Part shown: positions 28,319-37,877 of the stretch, in pieces
How the letters are laid out: every line of letters begins with the position of its first letter
Numbering within the stretch: position 1 is the stretch's first letter
Origin: Caryophanales bacterium
GTDB taxonomy: Bacteria > Bacillota > Bacilli > Bacillales > Bacillaceae_J
Reading direction: 5' to 3'
Assembly (NCBI GenBank): GCA_012840465.1
Contig: DULJ01000047.1
Span: 1-42,619, forward strand
Length of the DNA: 42,619 nt
Translations under genes and position numbers: made by a program
Notes under the pieces: model-generated
Seen by the model: only the letters and a program-made list of their open reading frames with translations
Told to the model about the DNA's origin: nothing
Database searches by the model: none

Positions 28319-28512
28319 AATCAAATTCGCCTTGGCGTATTTGCGCCCAGATTTTTTCGAGCTTGCTCGAAAAGCTACCTTTTAAAATCTGTGGCATCCG
28401 CCGGAGGCTTTAACTTTATTCAGCAGGGGTTTGCACCCCACTGAATTTAAAATACTAACTTGCATTCATCTCACCACTTATGGAAGTGGGAGACTTCTGC
28501 TGAATGAAGTTA
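28319..28512 (-). repeat. Dispersed repeat family B, copy 2, between sppA and yteJ
   Basis: A 194-base element. Read on the minus strand it runs from TTAACTTCATTCAGCAGAAG, through CCCACTTCCATAAGTGG, back to CTGCTGAATAAAGTTAA, then GCCTCCGGCGGATGCCACAG, a TTTTCGAGCAAGCTCGAAAA hairpin, and GGGCGCAAATACGCC to AAGGCGAATTTGATT. The first TAA is the sppA stop codon and the last bases adjoin the yteJ ribosome site, the same arrangement as copy 1. Confidence 0.88.
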
Positions 28513-29520
28513 ACGAGCATAAAGGTACATCAGTCTTGGTGAGTTAGGCTGACTCATAAGCTTTGTTAAACTAAGCAACTCCATATCATCAGAAAATAGG
28601 CGCTGACTTGCCACTTGAAAAAATGAATTAAAACCAAAAGAGGATTCATATTGAATCACACTTACATCTCCAACCCCTTCCAATTCCTTCATGGCGGCGA
28701 TTGTATCATTAAGGTAACCAAATTCATCAATCAGACCGAGTGCTTTCGCTTGTCTGCCGTCATAAACCCTGCCGTCTGCGATTTGCCTTACTTGATCCTC
28801 CGTCATATTCCGTCCTTTCGCAATGACATTTACAAAACCTTGATAGGAGTTATTGACCATTTCTTGGAGAATATTTCTTTCCGCCTCTGTTATTTCTCGA
28901 GTCGGGCTCATAATATCCTTGTATGGTCCACTTTTAATCGTTTCGAACTTTACGCCGTATTTTTCAGCCAATCCGGCATAATTAATGCCCTGCATGATCA
29001 CACCTAACGATCCGGTCATCGTTTCAGGACTCGCGAAAATTTTATCAGCAGGTGTGGATATATAATACCCGCCTGATGCCGCCATGCTTCCCATCGAAAT
29101 ATAAACTGGCTTTTTGTATTTTTCTTTTATGTCTACAATTTTATCATGGATTTCAGCACTTTCTAAAACACCGCCCCCAGGTGAATTGACACGGATAATG
29201 ATGCCTTTCACATCGTCATCCTCACCGGCAGACCCGAGCATTCTTAAAAAGCTTTTATGATTATATCCAGGTGAAGAAAAGATCGATTCCACATCACCAA
29301 GATCTTGAATCACACCATTGACCTCCAACACAACGATGCTACCAAAGTCTAAACCTTCCTCAATGACTTTTTCTGTATATTCTTTATTAAATTCGTCAAA
29401 AAAGCCAACTTGCCATTTATCCATTTTATCAAATGCTAATGAAGATAAAAAATTAACACCTAATGAAAAGAAAAATAAAACTGCTGCAATTCCTAATGCT
29501 AACCAGCGTTTTCCAGTCAT
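28510..29520 (-). CDS. sppA: Signal peptide peptidase SppA
   Basis: Membrane-anchored serine protease that degrades cleaved signal peptides; the B. subtilis enzyme also relates to resistance to lantibiotics and lysozyme. The 336 residues have one N-terminal membrane segment (about 5-27) and an extracellular crotonase-like domain. The Ser/Lys dyad is visible: S149 in GSMAASGGYYIS and K201 in SGPYKDIMSP, 52 residues apart as in the known short-form enzymes. VNSPGGGVLES is the substrate-binding strand. The ATG has TAGGAGG about 7 bases upstream. Its final TAA coincides with the first bases of a family B repeat. Confidence 0.95.
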   Translation of the reverse strand: MTGKRWLALGIAAVLFFFSLGVNFLSSLAFDKMDKWQVGFFDEFNKEYTEKVIEEGLDFGSIVVLEVNGVIQDLGDVESIFSSPGYNHKSFLRMLGSAGEDDDVKGIIIRVNSPGGGVLESAEIHDKIVDIKEKYKKPVYISMGSMAASGGYYISTPADKIFASPETMTGSLGVIMQGINYAGLAEKYGVKFETIKSGPYKDIMSPTREITEAERNILQEMVNNSYQGFVNVIAKGRNMTEDQVRQIADGRVYDGRQAKALGLIDEFGYLNDTIAAMKELEGVGDVSVIQYESSFGFNSFFQVASQRLFSDDMELLSLTKLMSQPNSPRLMYLYAR

Positions 29521-29616
29521 TCATAAACCTCCTATAATATTTTTACCAACCTACATGATTTACGTTTTGGCATGTGAAAAGTTTCCTACTAATCTTACTT
29601 AGTGTACCAAAAAAGT

Positions 29617-29645
29617 TTGAAATTAGAACTTAGGATTAGTATAGT
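29617..29645 (+). promoter_or_regulatory. Sigma-A promoter of the NAD kinase gene
   Basis: TTGAAA, exactly 17 bases, TATAGT, about 57 bases upstream of the ATG, with a purine-rich GAGGGGGG ribosome site further on. It lies in the divergent sppA-NAD kinase gap. Confidence 0.7.
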
Positions 29646-29702
29646 ATTTATTAACATTTAAGTATAAAGAAAAACGAAACATTTATAGAGGGGGGTACAT
29701 GT

Positions 29703-30503
29703 ATGCCTGATCGTCGAAATTTATTCTTTTCTTATAAACATAGCGAAACAAAGAAACAGCAGGTTGAAAAGTTAGCAAATCATGCAGGGAAACATGGTTT
29801 TACCGTAGTAAATGATAGCAGGAAAGCGAATATCATCGCAAGCGTCGGTGGGGATGGAACGTTTTTGCAAGCTGTTAGAAAGACTGGCTTTCGTGAGGAT
29901 TGTTTGTACATAGGAATTAATGAAACTGATACACCTGTCTTATACGCTGATTTTTATATTAATGAACTGGACAAAATTATCGATGCTATGACAAATGAGA
30001 AAATGGAAGTTCGTCGTTACCCAACGATTAAAGCAACAATCAATGGTCATACTTCTTTTTATTGTTTAAATGAATGCACAGTTCGTTCTTCTATCATAAA
30101 AACCTTTGTTATAGATGTATCCATAGACGACTTACTCTTTGAAAGATTTCGTGGCGATGGAATGATTATTTCTACACCGACAGGAAGCACAGGTTATTCC
30201 AAATCATTAAATGGGGCTGTTATTGACCCAGTGCTACCTTGTCTACAAGTAAGCGAGGCTGCCTCTTTGAATAATAATTCTTACCGAACTTTAGGCTCGT
30301 CTTTTATTCTTGGCGGTGATAGAAAGCTTACCTTGGACATTGTTCATGAAGGAAATGATTATCCGGTTATTGGGATGGATAATGAAGCGTTAAGCATTCA
30401 GCGCATTAATAAAATTGAGATTACATTAGGTGATAAAAAGATCAAAACAGTAAAACTGAAGGACAACTCCTTCTGGCATAAGGTTCACCGTAGGTTTCTT
30501 TAA
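29703..30503 (+). CDS. ppnKB: NAD kinase
   Basis: Phosphorylates NAD to NADP. The 266 residues show the GGDGT motif at 49-53 (ATP/metal), the NE-containing NAD-binding segment FYCLNECTVRSS, and the downstream RFRGDGMIISTPTGSTGYS block. The position between sppA and the acyl-CoA synthetase matches the second NAD kinase of B. subtilis (YtdI/PpnKB); a PpnKA-type gene would be elsewhere. The start ATG is preceded by GAGGGGGG. A monocistronic unit with its own promoter and a bidirectional terminator. Confidence 0.95.
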   Translation: MPDRRNLFFSYKHSETKKQQVEKLANHAGKHGFTVVNDSRKANIIASVGGDGTFLQAVRKTGFREDCLYIGINETDTPVLYADFYINELDKIIDAMTNEKMEVRRYPTIKATINGHTSFYCLNECTVRSSIIKTFVIDVSIDDLLFERFRGDGMIISTPTGSTGYSKSLNGAVIDPVLPCLQVSEAASLNNNSYRTLGSSFILGGDRKLTLDIVHEGNDYPVIGMDNEALSIQRINKIEITLGDKKIKTVKLKDNSFWHKVHRRFL

Positions 30504-30550
30504 AAACAAATGGGCAGAAGAAACACAAACTTCTGCCCATTTGTTTTTTA
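30502..30550. terminator. Bidirectional terminator between NAD kinase and acyl-CoA synthetase genes
   Basis: A perfect 17-bp inverted repeat (arms 30504-30520 and 30530-30546, ending ...GGGCAGAAG / CTTCTGCCC...) flanked by A runs on one side and T runs on the other, so it can end transcripts from both convergent genes. The stop codon of the minus-strand gene lies in its T-rich flank. Confidence 0.9.
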
Positions 30551-32128
30551 TGCATTTTGTTGTAATTCTATTTGACGTAGTTCGATGCGACGAATTTTTC
30601 CTGAGGTTGTCTTAGGCAACTCCTCAATAAATTCTATCTTTCGCGGATACTTATACGGTGCAGTTAAATTCTTAACATGCTCCTGCAACTGTTTCACAAG
30701 TTCATCCTGCGGGATATCGTCGACGCCTTCCCTTAAAACGATAAAGGCCTTAACGATTGTTCCACGAACCTCATCCGGACTTCCGACAACCGCACATTCT
30801 TTAACAGCAGGATGCTTTACTAGCGCATCTTCTACCTCAAATGGTCCGATCGTATAGCCGGAACTGATAATAATATCATCACTCCGTCCCTCAAACCAGA
30901 AATAGCCATCTTCATCCTTTTTGGCTCGGTCACCAGTGACATACCACTCACCACGGAATTGCATTGCTGTCCGCTCAGGATCTTTATAATAATTTTTAAA
31001 TAATGCTGGCGTTTCACGGTGAACAGCGATATCGCCTACTTCTCCAACCTCGCATGGTTCTCCATCTTCATTAATGATATCAACCCGGTTACCTGGAGTA
31101 GGTTTACCCATTGATCCGGGTCTTACTTCCATACCTTCTAAAATACCAACCAACAGTGTATTTTCAGTTTGTCCATAGCCATCGCGAACAGTTACATTAA
31201 AATACTGTTTAAAGGTATCAATCACTTCCCGGTTTAAAGGTTCTCCAGCAGATACAGCACTGCGAAGAAGCGGAAGCTTATAGTCACCGATATTTCGAAC
31301 TTTTGCCATTACACGATATTCCGTTGGCGTACAGCACAGAACGTTGACTTCATTATCTTGAAGCAGTTGTAAATATTTATTTGCATCAAATTTGCCATGG
31401 TAAACAAAACCTGTTGCACCAGAGCCTAGAACTGATACAAACGGGCTCCAAATCCATTTCTGCCAGCCTGGTGCAGCTGTAGCCCATACGGTATCTCCTT
31501 CTTGAATACCCAACCATCCACTGGCAGCTGTTCTCAAATGAGCGAAACCCCATCCATGCGTATGAACTACGCCTTTCGGATTTCCAGTTGTACCTGATGT
31601 ATAAGATAAAAATGCCATATCATCTGCTTTTGTATCGGCCATCTCAAGAACATCGCTTGCTGCAGCTTCAAGTGAATTTAAATCCTGCCAACCTTCGACC
31701 GACTTTCCAATTACGAACTTTTCAAATTCGATATCATCAATTTGACTAAATTCATTTACAAGGGAATCAACGCTGATTACAGCCTTCATTTCCCCATGTA
31801 TTAAACGGTAACGAATATCCTTTTCTCGCAACATTTCAGAACCAGGGCTGACTGAAATCCCGACTTTTAAACAACCTAAATAGATTGCATAGGCGTCTAT
31901 TAAGCGCGGTACCATAATGATTGCTTTATCCCCTTTTTTCAAGCCAGCGCTTAGTAAAGCGTTTCCAATTTTGTTAACCCTTGTAATTAAATTTGCGTAT
32001 GTAATCTCCGCTTTGTTACCTTGCTCGTCTTCCCATTTAATTGCTACCTTTTCAGGATTTTTTGCAAAACGTTCAACCTCTTCAACAAGGTTGTACATTT
32101 CTGGAGCTAGTAAATCCTCTCTTTTCAT
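30548..32128 (-). CDS. mbcS: Acyl-CoA synthetase, MbcS/YtcI type
   Basis: AMP-forming acyl-CoA ligase of the medium-chain/acetyl-CoA synthetase type. The orthologue in Bacillus and Listeria (YtcI, MbcS) is associated with activating branched short-chain acids such as 2-methylbutyrate for branched fatty-acid synthesis. The 526 residues carry the ATP loop YTSGTTGNPKGVVHTH, the substrate-side TPTEYRVM, DGYGQTE, the TGDRAKKDEDGYFWFEGR hinge region, and the catalytic lysine in TTSGKIRR near the C-terminus. The start ATG follows a purine-rich GGGGGGAT site. Substrate preference cannot be read from sequence alone. Convergent with the NAD kinase gene. Confidence 0.9.
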   Translation of the reverse strand: MKREDLLAPEMYNLVEEVERFAKNPEKVAIKWEDEQGNKAEITYANLITRVNKIGNALLSAGLKKGDKAIIMVPRLIDAYAIYLGCLKVGISVSPGSEMLREKDIRYRLIHGEMKAVISVDSLVNEFSQIDDIEFEKFVIGKSVEGWQDLNSLEAAASDVLEMADTKADDMAFLSYTSGTTGNPKGVVHTHGWGFAHLRTAASGWLGIQEGDTVWATAAPGWQKWIWSPFVSVLGSGATGFVYHGKFDANKYLQLLQDNEVNVLCCTPTEYRVMAKVRNIGDYKLPLLRSAVSAGEPLNREVIDTFKQYFNVTVRDGYGQTENTLLVGILEGMEVRPGSMGKPTPGNRVDIINEDGEPCEVGEVGDIAVHRETPALFKNYYKDPERTAMQFRGEWYVTGDRAKKDEDGYFWFEGRSDDIIISSGYTIGPFEVEDALVKHPAVKECAVVGSPDEVRGTIVKAFIVLREGVDDIPQDELVKQLQEHVKNLTAPYKYPRKIEFIEELPKTTSGKIRRIELRQIELQQNA

Positions 32129-32224
32129 CCCTATCCCCCCATTGTATAGTTGCCTTTAATTGCCTTTAATTATCATTGTACTAAAGTATTTTAATTTTTA
32201 GAATACTTTTCCCCTTTTTTCATA

Positions 32225-32261
32225 GAAAAACATGCAAGGGCAAGTCCGAAGACTTGCCCTT
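32225..32261 (-). terminator. Terminator of the SASP gene
   Basis: A perfect 11-bp stem AAGGGCAAGTC / GACTTGCCCTT. On the minus strand the loop is TTCG, a stable tetraloop, and GCATGTTTTTC follows. It lies about 27 bases after the SASP stop. Confidence 0.85.
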
Positions 32262-32287
32262 AAGCCATTAACTATATTTAATTAAAA

Positions 32288-32500
32288 TTATTCTCCATGG
32301 AAACCAGACATTTGTTGTTGGGCCATTGAAACAAGGCGCTTTGTAATTTCTCCTCCAACAGATCCGTTGGCACGAGAAGTTGTATCGGCACCAAGGTTAA
32401 CACCAAACTCTTGTGCAATTTCAACTTTCATGTGATCAAGAGCTTGTTGTACGCCAGGAACTAGTAATTGGTTACTGTTATTGCTTCTTGAACTAGGCAT
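32288..32500 (-). CDS. sspA: Alpha/beta-type small acid-soluble spore protein
   Basis: A 70-residue DNA-binding protein that coats and protects DNA in the dormant spore and is degraded at germination. Both family signatures are visible: the germination-protease region around [25 protein letters not shown] (cleavage within EIAQEFGV) and the C-terminal [16 protein letters not shown]. The start ATG follows CAAGGAGGTG, a very strong ribosome site, typical for abundant SASPs. Upstream, TGTATG and CACACTC about 16 bases apart loosely resemble a sigma-G promoter (weak). Which of the ssp paralogues it is cannot be settled; the position fits B. subtilis sspA. Confidence 0.93.
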   Translation of the reverse strand: MPSSRSNNSNQLLVPGVQQALDHMKVEIAQEFGVNLGADTTSRANGSVGGEITKRLVSMAQQQMSGFHGE

Positions 32501-32588
32501 TTGCTTTTCACCTCCTTGGTTAGTGTGTTAATAGAGTGTGAAAAAGCAAATGCTCTCATACATTAATTCCATTGGTAATTAATTGAAA

Positions 32589-33812
32589 CTAAAATAGATC
32601 TTCAAATTGTTTTTCAATTTCATGTTTTTTAGTATTCCGTTCAATATCAATCGTTTCTACGTTAGTAACCGCGGTTTCGATAAGCTCATCGATATTCTCT
32701 AACTTCGTTTCATAATAATTGATTCGGTCCTTTTTAGGCTTTGTCTTTGGATCGGATGGCAAGAATATCGTACAACAATCCTCATAGGGACGAATAGAAA
32801 TATCATAAGTATCGATGGCATGAGAGATATCAATAATTTCAAGCTTATCCATTGCAATGAGCGGTCTAAGAATCGGATAATTGGTAACTTCATTAATTGT
32901 GTTCATACTTTCAATCGTTTGACTGGCAACTTGTCCTAAGCTTTCACCAGTTGCGATCGCTAAAGCATTATTTTTAACAGCTACTTGTTCAGCAATACGC
33001 AGCATCATTCTTCGCATCGCTGTCATCGTATAGCTAGACGGAATGGCTTTATGGATTTCCTGTTGAATTTCTGTGAATGGGACAATATGAACACGAATTC
33101 GGCCACCATATTTTGTGAGTTTGCCGGCAAGGTCTAATACCTTTTGCTTTGCACGCTCATTTGTAAAAGGTGGACTATGAAAATGAATGGCCTCAATTTT
33201 CACGCCGCGTTTCATTGTCATGTAGCCAGCAACTGGACTATCTATTCCACCAGAAAGCATAAGCATTGCTTTCCCATTTGAGCCAACCGGAAATCCTCCG
33301 GCCCCTTTTACAGTTTTACAAGTAATAAAAGTCATTGATGTTCTGACTTCCACCCGTACGTTTACATCAGGATTATGAACGTCGACCGTTAGTCCATCTG
33401 TATTTTTTAAAATGTATCCGCCAATTAAATGGTTTAATTCCTGCGAGCGAATTGGGAAATTTTTATCTGGGCGCTTCGCTGTCACTTTAAATGTTTTTGC
33501 ATGCGGATTCGCTTCAAGAAGCGCGGTAAGTGCACCTTTTTGGATTTCCTCGAGTTCACTTGTTACCTTCATCGCTAAACTAAAGCTCTGGATGCCAAAA
33601 ACATCCTTTAGAATGTCCATTATTTTGTCATGGTCATCTCCATTTAGAGCAATAAACATCCGATCTTTCGTTCGATTTACGATCGCCTTCGTACATCCAT
33701 TTAATTTTAATAATACCTTTATATTATTTTTTAGAATTTGAGAGAATTTCGAACGATTCTTTCCTTTTAGCGACATTTCACCATAACGAATTAATATATG
33801 ATCATATTCCAT
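32589..33812 (-). CDS. thiI: tRNA 4-thiouridine synthase ThiI
   Basis: Uses ATP and persulfide sulfur to make 4-thiouridine at tRNA position 8 and, in many bacteria, to supply sulfur for the thiazole of thiamine. The 407 residues have an N-terminal ferredoxin-like/THUMP region (about 1-165; [33 protein letters not shown]) and the PP-loop [17 protein letters not shown] near 185-200. The C-terminal rhodanese domain of E. coli ThiI is absent, as is usual in Bacillus. The ATG has GAGGTAAG upstream. It follows the cysteine desulfurase gene by four bases, so the sulfur donor and user are cotranscribed. Confidence 0.95.
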   Translation of the reverse strand: MEYDHILIRYGEMSLKGKNRSKFSQILKNNIKVLLKLNGCTKAIVNRTKDRMFIALNGDDHDKIMDILKDVFGIQSFSLAMKVTSELEEIQKGALTALLEANPHAKTFKVTAKRPDKNFPIRSQELNHLIGGYILKNTDGLTVDVHNPDVNVRVEVRTSMTFITCKTVKGAGGFPVGSNGKAMLMLSGGIDSPVAGYMTMKRGVKIEAIHFHSPPFTNERAKQKVLDLAGKLTKYGGRIRVHIVPFTEIQQEIHKAIPSSYTMTAMRRMMLRIAEQVAVKNNALAIATGESLGQVASQTIESMNTINEVTNYPILRPLIAMDKLEIIDISHAIDTYDISIRPYEDCCTIFLPSDPKTKPKKDRINYYETKLENIDELIETAVTNVETIDIERNTKKHEIEKQFEDLF

Positions 33813-33816
33813 TTTC

Positions 33817-34962
33817 TTACCTCATTACTTCCTGTAATTTAGGAACTATACTTTTTAAAACATTTAAAAATATCTCAACTTCCTCAAGTGTATTATCAAG
33901 TGAAAAACTTACACGGATCGCAGTTTTAGCCCTCTCTTCTCCAAGCCCTGCTGCTGTTAACACCCTGCTTGCCTGCGCGAGTTTAGAAGAGCAGGCTGAT
34001 TGAGTTGAAACAAATATATCATGTTCACTTAAGCTATGAATTAACACTTCCGGTTTAACATGTAATACAGAAAAATTAATGATATGTGGTGCTGAATCTT
34101 GAACCGGTGTATTGACGATTACGCCATCCATTTGTCTTAACCCTGATAGAAGTGCTTCTTTCAATTGAAATAGATGGTTAAGCCCACCTTGATTTATTTT
34201 TTCAAGAGTTAAACGGAGCGCCTTAGTCATTGAAACGATACCCGCTACATTTTCCGTGCCCGAGCGGATCCCCATCTCTTGGCCACCACCGCTCATAATA
34301 GAGGCAATTTTCAAACCATCACGAATATATAAAATTCCTGTTCCTCTTAATGCATGAAACTTATGTCCAGAAATTGTCGATAAGTCGACTCCAGAATCTT
34401 TTAGCTCAAGTGGGACTTTGCCAATGCCTTGGACATGGTCGACATGAAATAAAATTTTCGGGTAATTCTTTAAAATTTTTCCTACCTCTTTAATTGGTTG
34501 AATCGTTCCCAGCTCGTTATTTACATGAATGATGGAAACTAAGATTGTATCATCTCGCAGCATATTTTTCAGTTGTTCTATATTCATTCTGCCATTTTGA
34601 TCAACTTCTACATACGACACTGTAAATCCTAATGCTTCTAATTGTTTATATGCTTCAAGCACAGATGGATGTTCAATGGATGTCGTTATGATATGTTTCC
34701 CACGGTTTTGGTATTGAAATGCAACACCTTTGATGGCAAGATTATTTCCTTCTGTTCCACTTGAGGTAAATACAATCTCCATTGGTTTAACCCCTAGCAA
34801 TGATGCTGTTAATACCCTGGATTGTAAAAGTAGCTTTTCCACTTCACTTCCCAAGGTATGGATGGAAGAAGGATTCGCAAAATATTGTTCTGCTACCTTT
34901 GTATAAGCCTTTATCACTTCGGGATAGGGCCTTGTTGTTGCACTATTATCAAAATAAATCAT
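33817..34962 (-). CDS. nifZ: Cysteine desulfurase (NifZ/IscS type) partner of ThiI
   Basis: A PLP enzyme that removes sulfur from cysteine and passes it as persulfide to ThiI. The 381 residues show [10 protein letters not shown], the PLP-binding lysine in [18 protein letters not shown]-like [16 protein letters not shown], and the mobile active-site cysteine in QSACSSK. The frame is open for 27 codons further upstream, but ATG at 34962 has AAGGTGATT at the right distance and the family start [10 protein letters not shown]. It lies four bases before thiI. A 28-base palindrome lies just upstream. No iscU or sufU gene is near, which supports a dedicated role with ThiI. Confidence 0.94.
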   Translation of the reverse strand: MIYFDNSATTRPYPEVIKAYTKVAEQYFANPSSIHTLGSEVEKLLLQSRVLTASLLGVKPMEIVFTSSGTEGNNLAIKGVAFQYQNRGKHIITTSIEHPSVLEAYKQLEALGFTVSYVEVDQNGRMNIEQLKNMLRDDTILVSIIHVNNELGTIQPIKEVGKILKNYPKILFHVDHVQGIGKVPLELKDSGVDLSTISGHKFHALRGTGILYIRDGLKIASIMSGGGQEMGIRSGTENVAGIVSMTKALRLTLEKINQGGLNHLFQLKEALLSGLRQMDGVIVNTPVQDSAPHIINFSVLHVKPEVLIHSLSEHDIFVSTQSACSSKLAQASRVLTAAGLGEERAKTAIRVSFSLDNTLEEVEIFLNVLKSIVPKLQEVMR

Positions 34963-34989
34963 GGAATCACCTTGGTCTCGGATAAAATT

Positions 34990-35017
34990 TGCATTTACAT
35001 ATATTATCACAAATGCA
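34990..35017. promoter_or_regulatory. Imperfect 28-bp palindrome upstream of nifZ-thiI
   Basis: Arms TGCATTT and AAATGCA with an AT-rich centre containing TATATTAT, 28-55 bases before the nifZ start. It could be an operator overlapping the -10 region; no regulator can be named. Confidence 0.35.
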
Positions 35018-35135
35018 GGCAAATTAAAATTAGAAAAAGACATTTTTCAACCATAATAAATATTTTTCATGTGGCAATTTGTCGAAAATTGTTATATGAT
35101 GAATAGCGTTGTGAAAGATTTCATTATAGCAAAAA

Positions 35136-35174
35136 CAAAATGGAAAAGGCTGCCCCACCGTTTGGAACAGCCTT
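35136..35174 (-). terminator. Terminator of ezrA
   Basis: Stem AAGGCTG / CAGCCTT with additional CC/GG pairing inside, followed on the minus strand by TTCCATTTTGTTTTTG. It lies about 18 bases after the ezrA stop. Confidence 0.7.
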
Positions 35175-35191
35175 GCATTTGAATTATTAAG

Positions 35192-36880
35192 TTAGCGATG
35201 ATTTATTAATTCTTCAATCTTTTTTAAGGCACCTGGTTCAACAGCTTCGATAGCCGTTGCCGCCTGTTCCAGTGCCAAATCGTAATCATACATTCGAAAT
35301 ACTTGCTCCGCTTCAGATAATTTGGCAGAAAGAACTGCGTACTGACTTCGATAACGATTTCCATATTGGATTATATGTTCTACCAATACCGCTTTTTCCA
35401 CTACCTCTTCCGTTTGTTCAAACACTTTACTAACAGCATTCTGTGCTTCTTCTAAAATATTATTTACAGCGTACATATCAAGTGGTGTTTCCTCTAACTT
35501 ATATGAGACCGCCTTTAAGTTTGATTCTGCTGTGTCAAAGGTTTTTAAAATATTATTTGGAAGTCCTGGTAACTGATTTTTCCTGATTAAGCTTCTCGCT
35601 TCAACTAACGTCTTTTTCATTTGTTTAATTTGTTCTTTTGCCTCACGCTCATCTTTTCTGAGTGTATGCATCATTTCGGCAAAGTTTTTATAAAGTTCCG
35701 TTATCGTTTGAATATTTGTTTTTATTTCTTCTAAATCCTCACGCAATTTTGTTGCTGGCTCATCGTTTGCATTGAGTCTATTCAACAGTCCATCATACTT
35801 GTTTGTAGTCTGAACTACCTTTTTTTCAATTTTTCGTTGGTCTTCAAGGTCTTTATCTTTTAGATGGTAGATCTGTTGGACACTTTCAGATTCATTTTTG
35901 GATGCAACAGCCATTTTATGCAATTCGGTAATATGGGGCTCAAGGGTAGGCGTTTCTTTCGTAATAATGTGCTTGGCGATTACCTCTTTTTCCAAACAGT
36001 CATAGATTTGGTCGATTCGGTCCTGCACATCCGTAATTCCTTCCTTCGCCTCTTTGATTTCTGTTTCTTCTATTTTTCTTAGATAGGATTCCGTTTCTCC
36101 CTCAATTTTGTCTAATTCTTTAATAATTTCTAAATGCTCGACAATGTATCCAGATTCGATCATTTCTTCTTGACCTTTTCGAAGTTCATTAATTTGCGTA
36201 GGCAATTGATTATGGCAATAGGTTAAAAGTGGTGGTATTTCTTCAATTTTTGTCGCTAAATTATTTAAGTCATTTCGAATCATCAGTACAATTTCACGTG
36301 CCTCTAAATAATTCCCACCATTCGTAGCCCCATCAAATTCACTAAATTTATTAACGACTTCATCCAGTTCCTTTTCAAGCTGGATAATCGCACTTCCGAA
36401 TGAGTGTCTTGATGCAAGTAAAATTTTGCGATGATTTTTCATTATACCTTTTAACTCTTCCACTTCTATTTTATTCTTTTCCTCACTGCCGATAAGTTCT
36501 TGCAGATCCTCTAATATAGCGGCTATTTTCTGATCGACCTCTTCTAATATATTACGGGTGCTACGTGTAATATTAGTAGCTTTTTTAAAACGGTAGTGAT
36601 CAGCTGCTTCCTCAGCCTCAAACATAAAATCATCTACTTTTGGTAGTTCATTGGTTACAATCTCATCCCAGGTAACGCGCCAAGCTTCAAACTTTTCCTC
36701 CGTCTGCCCTGTCATATTCAATTGCTTTACCTTTGCAATTTCATCGGTTACCGGTCTATTCATTATGCTTATTTTCCAGCTTTCCAGCTTATCAACTTCC
36801 GAATAAATCTTTTTTCTTTTTATAAATCCATATATGATAATTGCTAATAAAACAATAATAAATATTAACAAGTACTCCAT
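35192..36880 (-). CDS. ezrA: Septation ring formation regulator EzrA
   Basis: Membrane-anchored inhibitor of FtsZ polymerisation that keeps Z rings at midcell. The 562 residues equal the B. subtilis length. One N-terminal transmembrane helix (residues 2-18, EYLLIFIIVLLAIIIYG) with a following KRKK places the rest in the cytoplasm. The remainder is almost entirely coiled-coil, spectrin-like repeats rich in E, K and L. The C-terminal patch EQVFRMYDYDLALEQAATAIE contains a conserved QxxR-like region important for ring localisation. The ATG follows AAGGGGTAAG. It has its own sigma-A promoter and terminator. Divergent from hisJ. Confidence 0.95.
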   Translation of the reverse strand: MEYLLIFIIVLLAIIIYGFIKRKKIYSEVDKLESWKISIMNRPVTDEIAKVKQLNMTGQTEEKFEAWRVTWDEIVTNELPKVDDFMFEAEEAADHYRFKKATNITRSTRNILEEVDQKIAAILEDLQELIGSEEKNKIEVEELKGIMKNHRKILLASRHSFGSAIIQLEKELDEVVNKFSEFDGATNGGNYLEAREIVLMIRNDLNNLATKIEEIPPLLTYCHNQLPTQINELRKGQEEMIESGYIVEHLEIIKELDKIEGETESYLRKIEETEIKEAKEGITDVQDRIDQIYDCLEKEVIAKHIITKETPTLEPHITELHKMAVASKNESESVQQIYHLKDKDLEDQRKIEKKVVQTTNKYDGLLNRLNANDEPATKLREDLEEIKTNIQTITELYKNFAEMMHTLRKDEREAKEQIKQMKKTLVEARSLIRKNQLPGLPNNILKTFDTAESNLKAVSYKLEETPLDMYAVNNILEEAQNAVSKVFEQTEEVVEKAVLVEHIIQYGNRYRSQYAVLSAKLSEAEQVFRMYDYDLALEQAATAIEAVEPGALKKIEELINHR

Positions 36881-36923
36881 AGCTGTCTTACCCCTTTTTC
36901 AATTTCAAAAAAACTTTTATGAT

Positions 36924-36952
36924 TTTATATGTAAAAAGGCTTTAAATTTCAA
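36924..36952 (-). promoter_or_regulatory. Sigma-A promoter of ezrA
   Basis: On the minus strand, TTGAAA, exactly 17 bases, TATAAA, about 44 bases upstream of the ezrA ATG. Confidence 0.7.
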
Positions 36953-37050
36953 ATTTTCATTTTATGCTTTTTCATAACTTTTATGATAACATGTAAACAA
37001 TAATTTTGCCCAAATTTTTTCTAAAAATTGTAGAAACTTGGAGGAACGTA

Positions 37051-37875
37051 ATGAAAACTGACGGTCATATTCACTCTCCCTATTGTCCTCATGGATCCGA
37101 TGATTCATTTGAACAATATATAGATGCTGCAATTTCCTTAGGCTATCAAGAAATTTCATTCACTGAACATGCACCATTACCAGCTAGTTTTATCGATCCA
37201 ACACCTGATAAAGATAGTGGAATGAATCCGGACTTTTTAGATCCTTACATCTCAGATTTGCAAAAGTTAAAAGTGAAATATAAAGATAAAATAAAAATAA
37301 ATATTGGTTTAGAAGTTGATTATATCATTCACTTTGAAAACGAAACCACCAATTTTCTGAATAAATTCGGACAATTTCTTGATGACAGTATTTTATCAGT
37401 CCATTTTTTGCATCATGAAGGGAATTATTATTGTCTGGATTTCAGTGTGGAGGAATTTGCGAGAATTATTTCTATTTACGGGGATATTGATAAGGTTTAC
37501 ACAAGTTATTTCGTAACTGTCAAACAATCGATCCTAAGTGATTTAGGTCTTTATAAACCTAAACGAATTGGACATATGACACTTGTTTCTAAATTTCAAA
37601 AGAAATATCCGTGTAATGCGGACTTCTCTACTGATATTAAACAAATCTTAGATCTGATTCATGATAAAAATATGACATTGGATTATAATGGTGCCGGCAT
37701 AAATAAGCCATTCTGTTTAGAACCTTATCCGTCAGAGTGGATTGTAAAAGAGGCGGTCAAACGAAAAATCCCTCTCATCTATGGGTCAGACGCCCATATT
37801 TCAAGGGATTTAAACCAAGGTTATTCCAAGTTGGTTCCAACTGTAACACTATCTTCACCGACTACTATTGAATGA
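37051..37875 (+). CDS. hisJ: Histidinol-phosphatase (PHP family) HisJ
   Basis: Dephosphorylates histidinol phosphate in histidine synthesis. The 274 residues belong to the PHP fold; metal ligands are in DGHIHSPYCPHG (residues 4-15), SFTEHAP near 39-45, GLEVDYI, LSVHFLH and the C-terminal IYGSDAHIS. The frame is open 15 codons earlier, but ATG at 37051 follows TTGGAGGAACG and gives the family start MKTDGHIHSPY. Although a histidine enzyme, in bacilli this gene typically sits apart from the his operon, as here. Convergent with refZ, with only two bases between the stops and no terminator seen. Confidence 0.94.
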   Translation: MKTDGHIHSPYCPHGSDDSFEQYIDAAISLGYQEISFTEHAPLPASFIDPTPDKDSGMNPDFLDPYISDLQKLKVKYKDKIKINIGLEVDYIIHFENETTNFLNKFGQFLDDSILSVHFLHHEGNYYCLDFSVEEFARIISIYGDIDKVYTSYFVTVKQSILSDLGLYKPKRIGHMTLVSKFQKKYPCNADFSTDIKQILDLIHDKNMTLDYNGAGINKPFCLEPYPSEWIVKEAVKRKIPLIYGSDAHISRDLNQGYSKLVPTVTLSSPTTIE

Positions 37876-37877
37876 GG

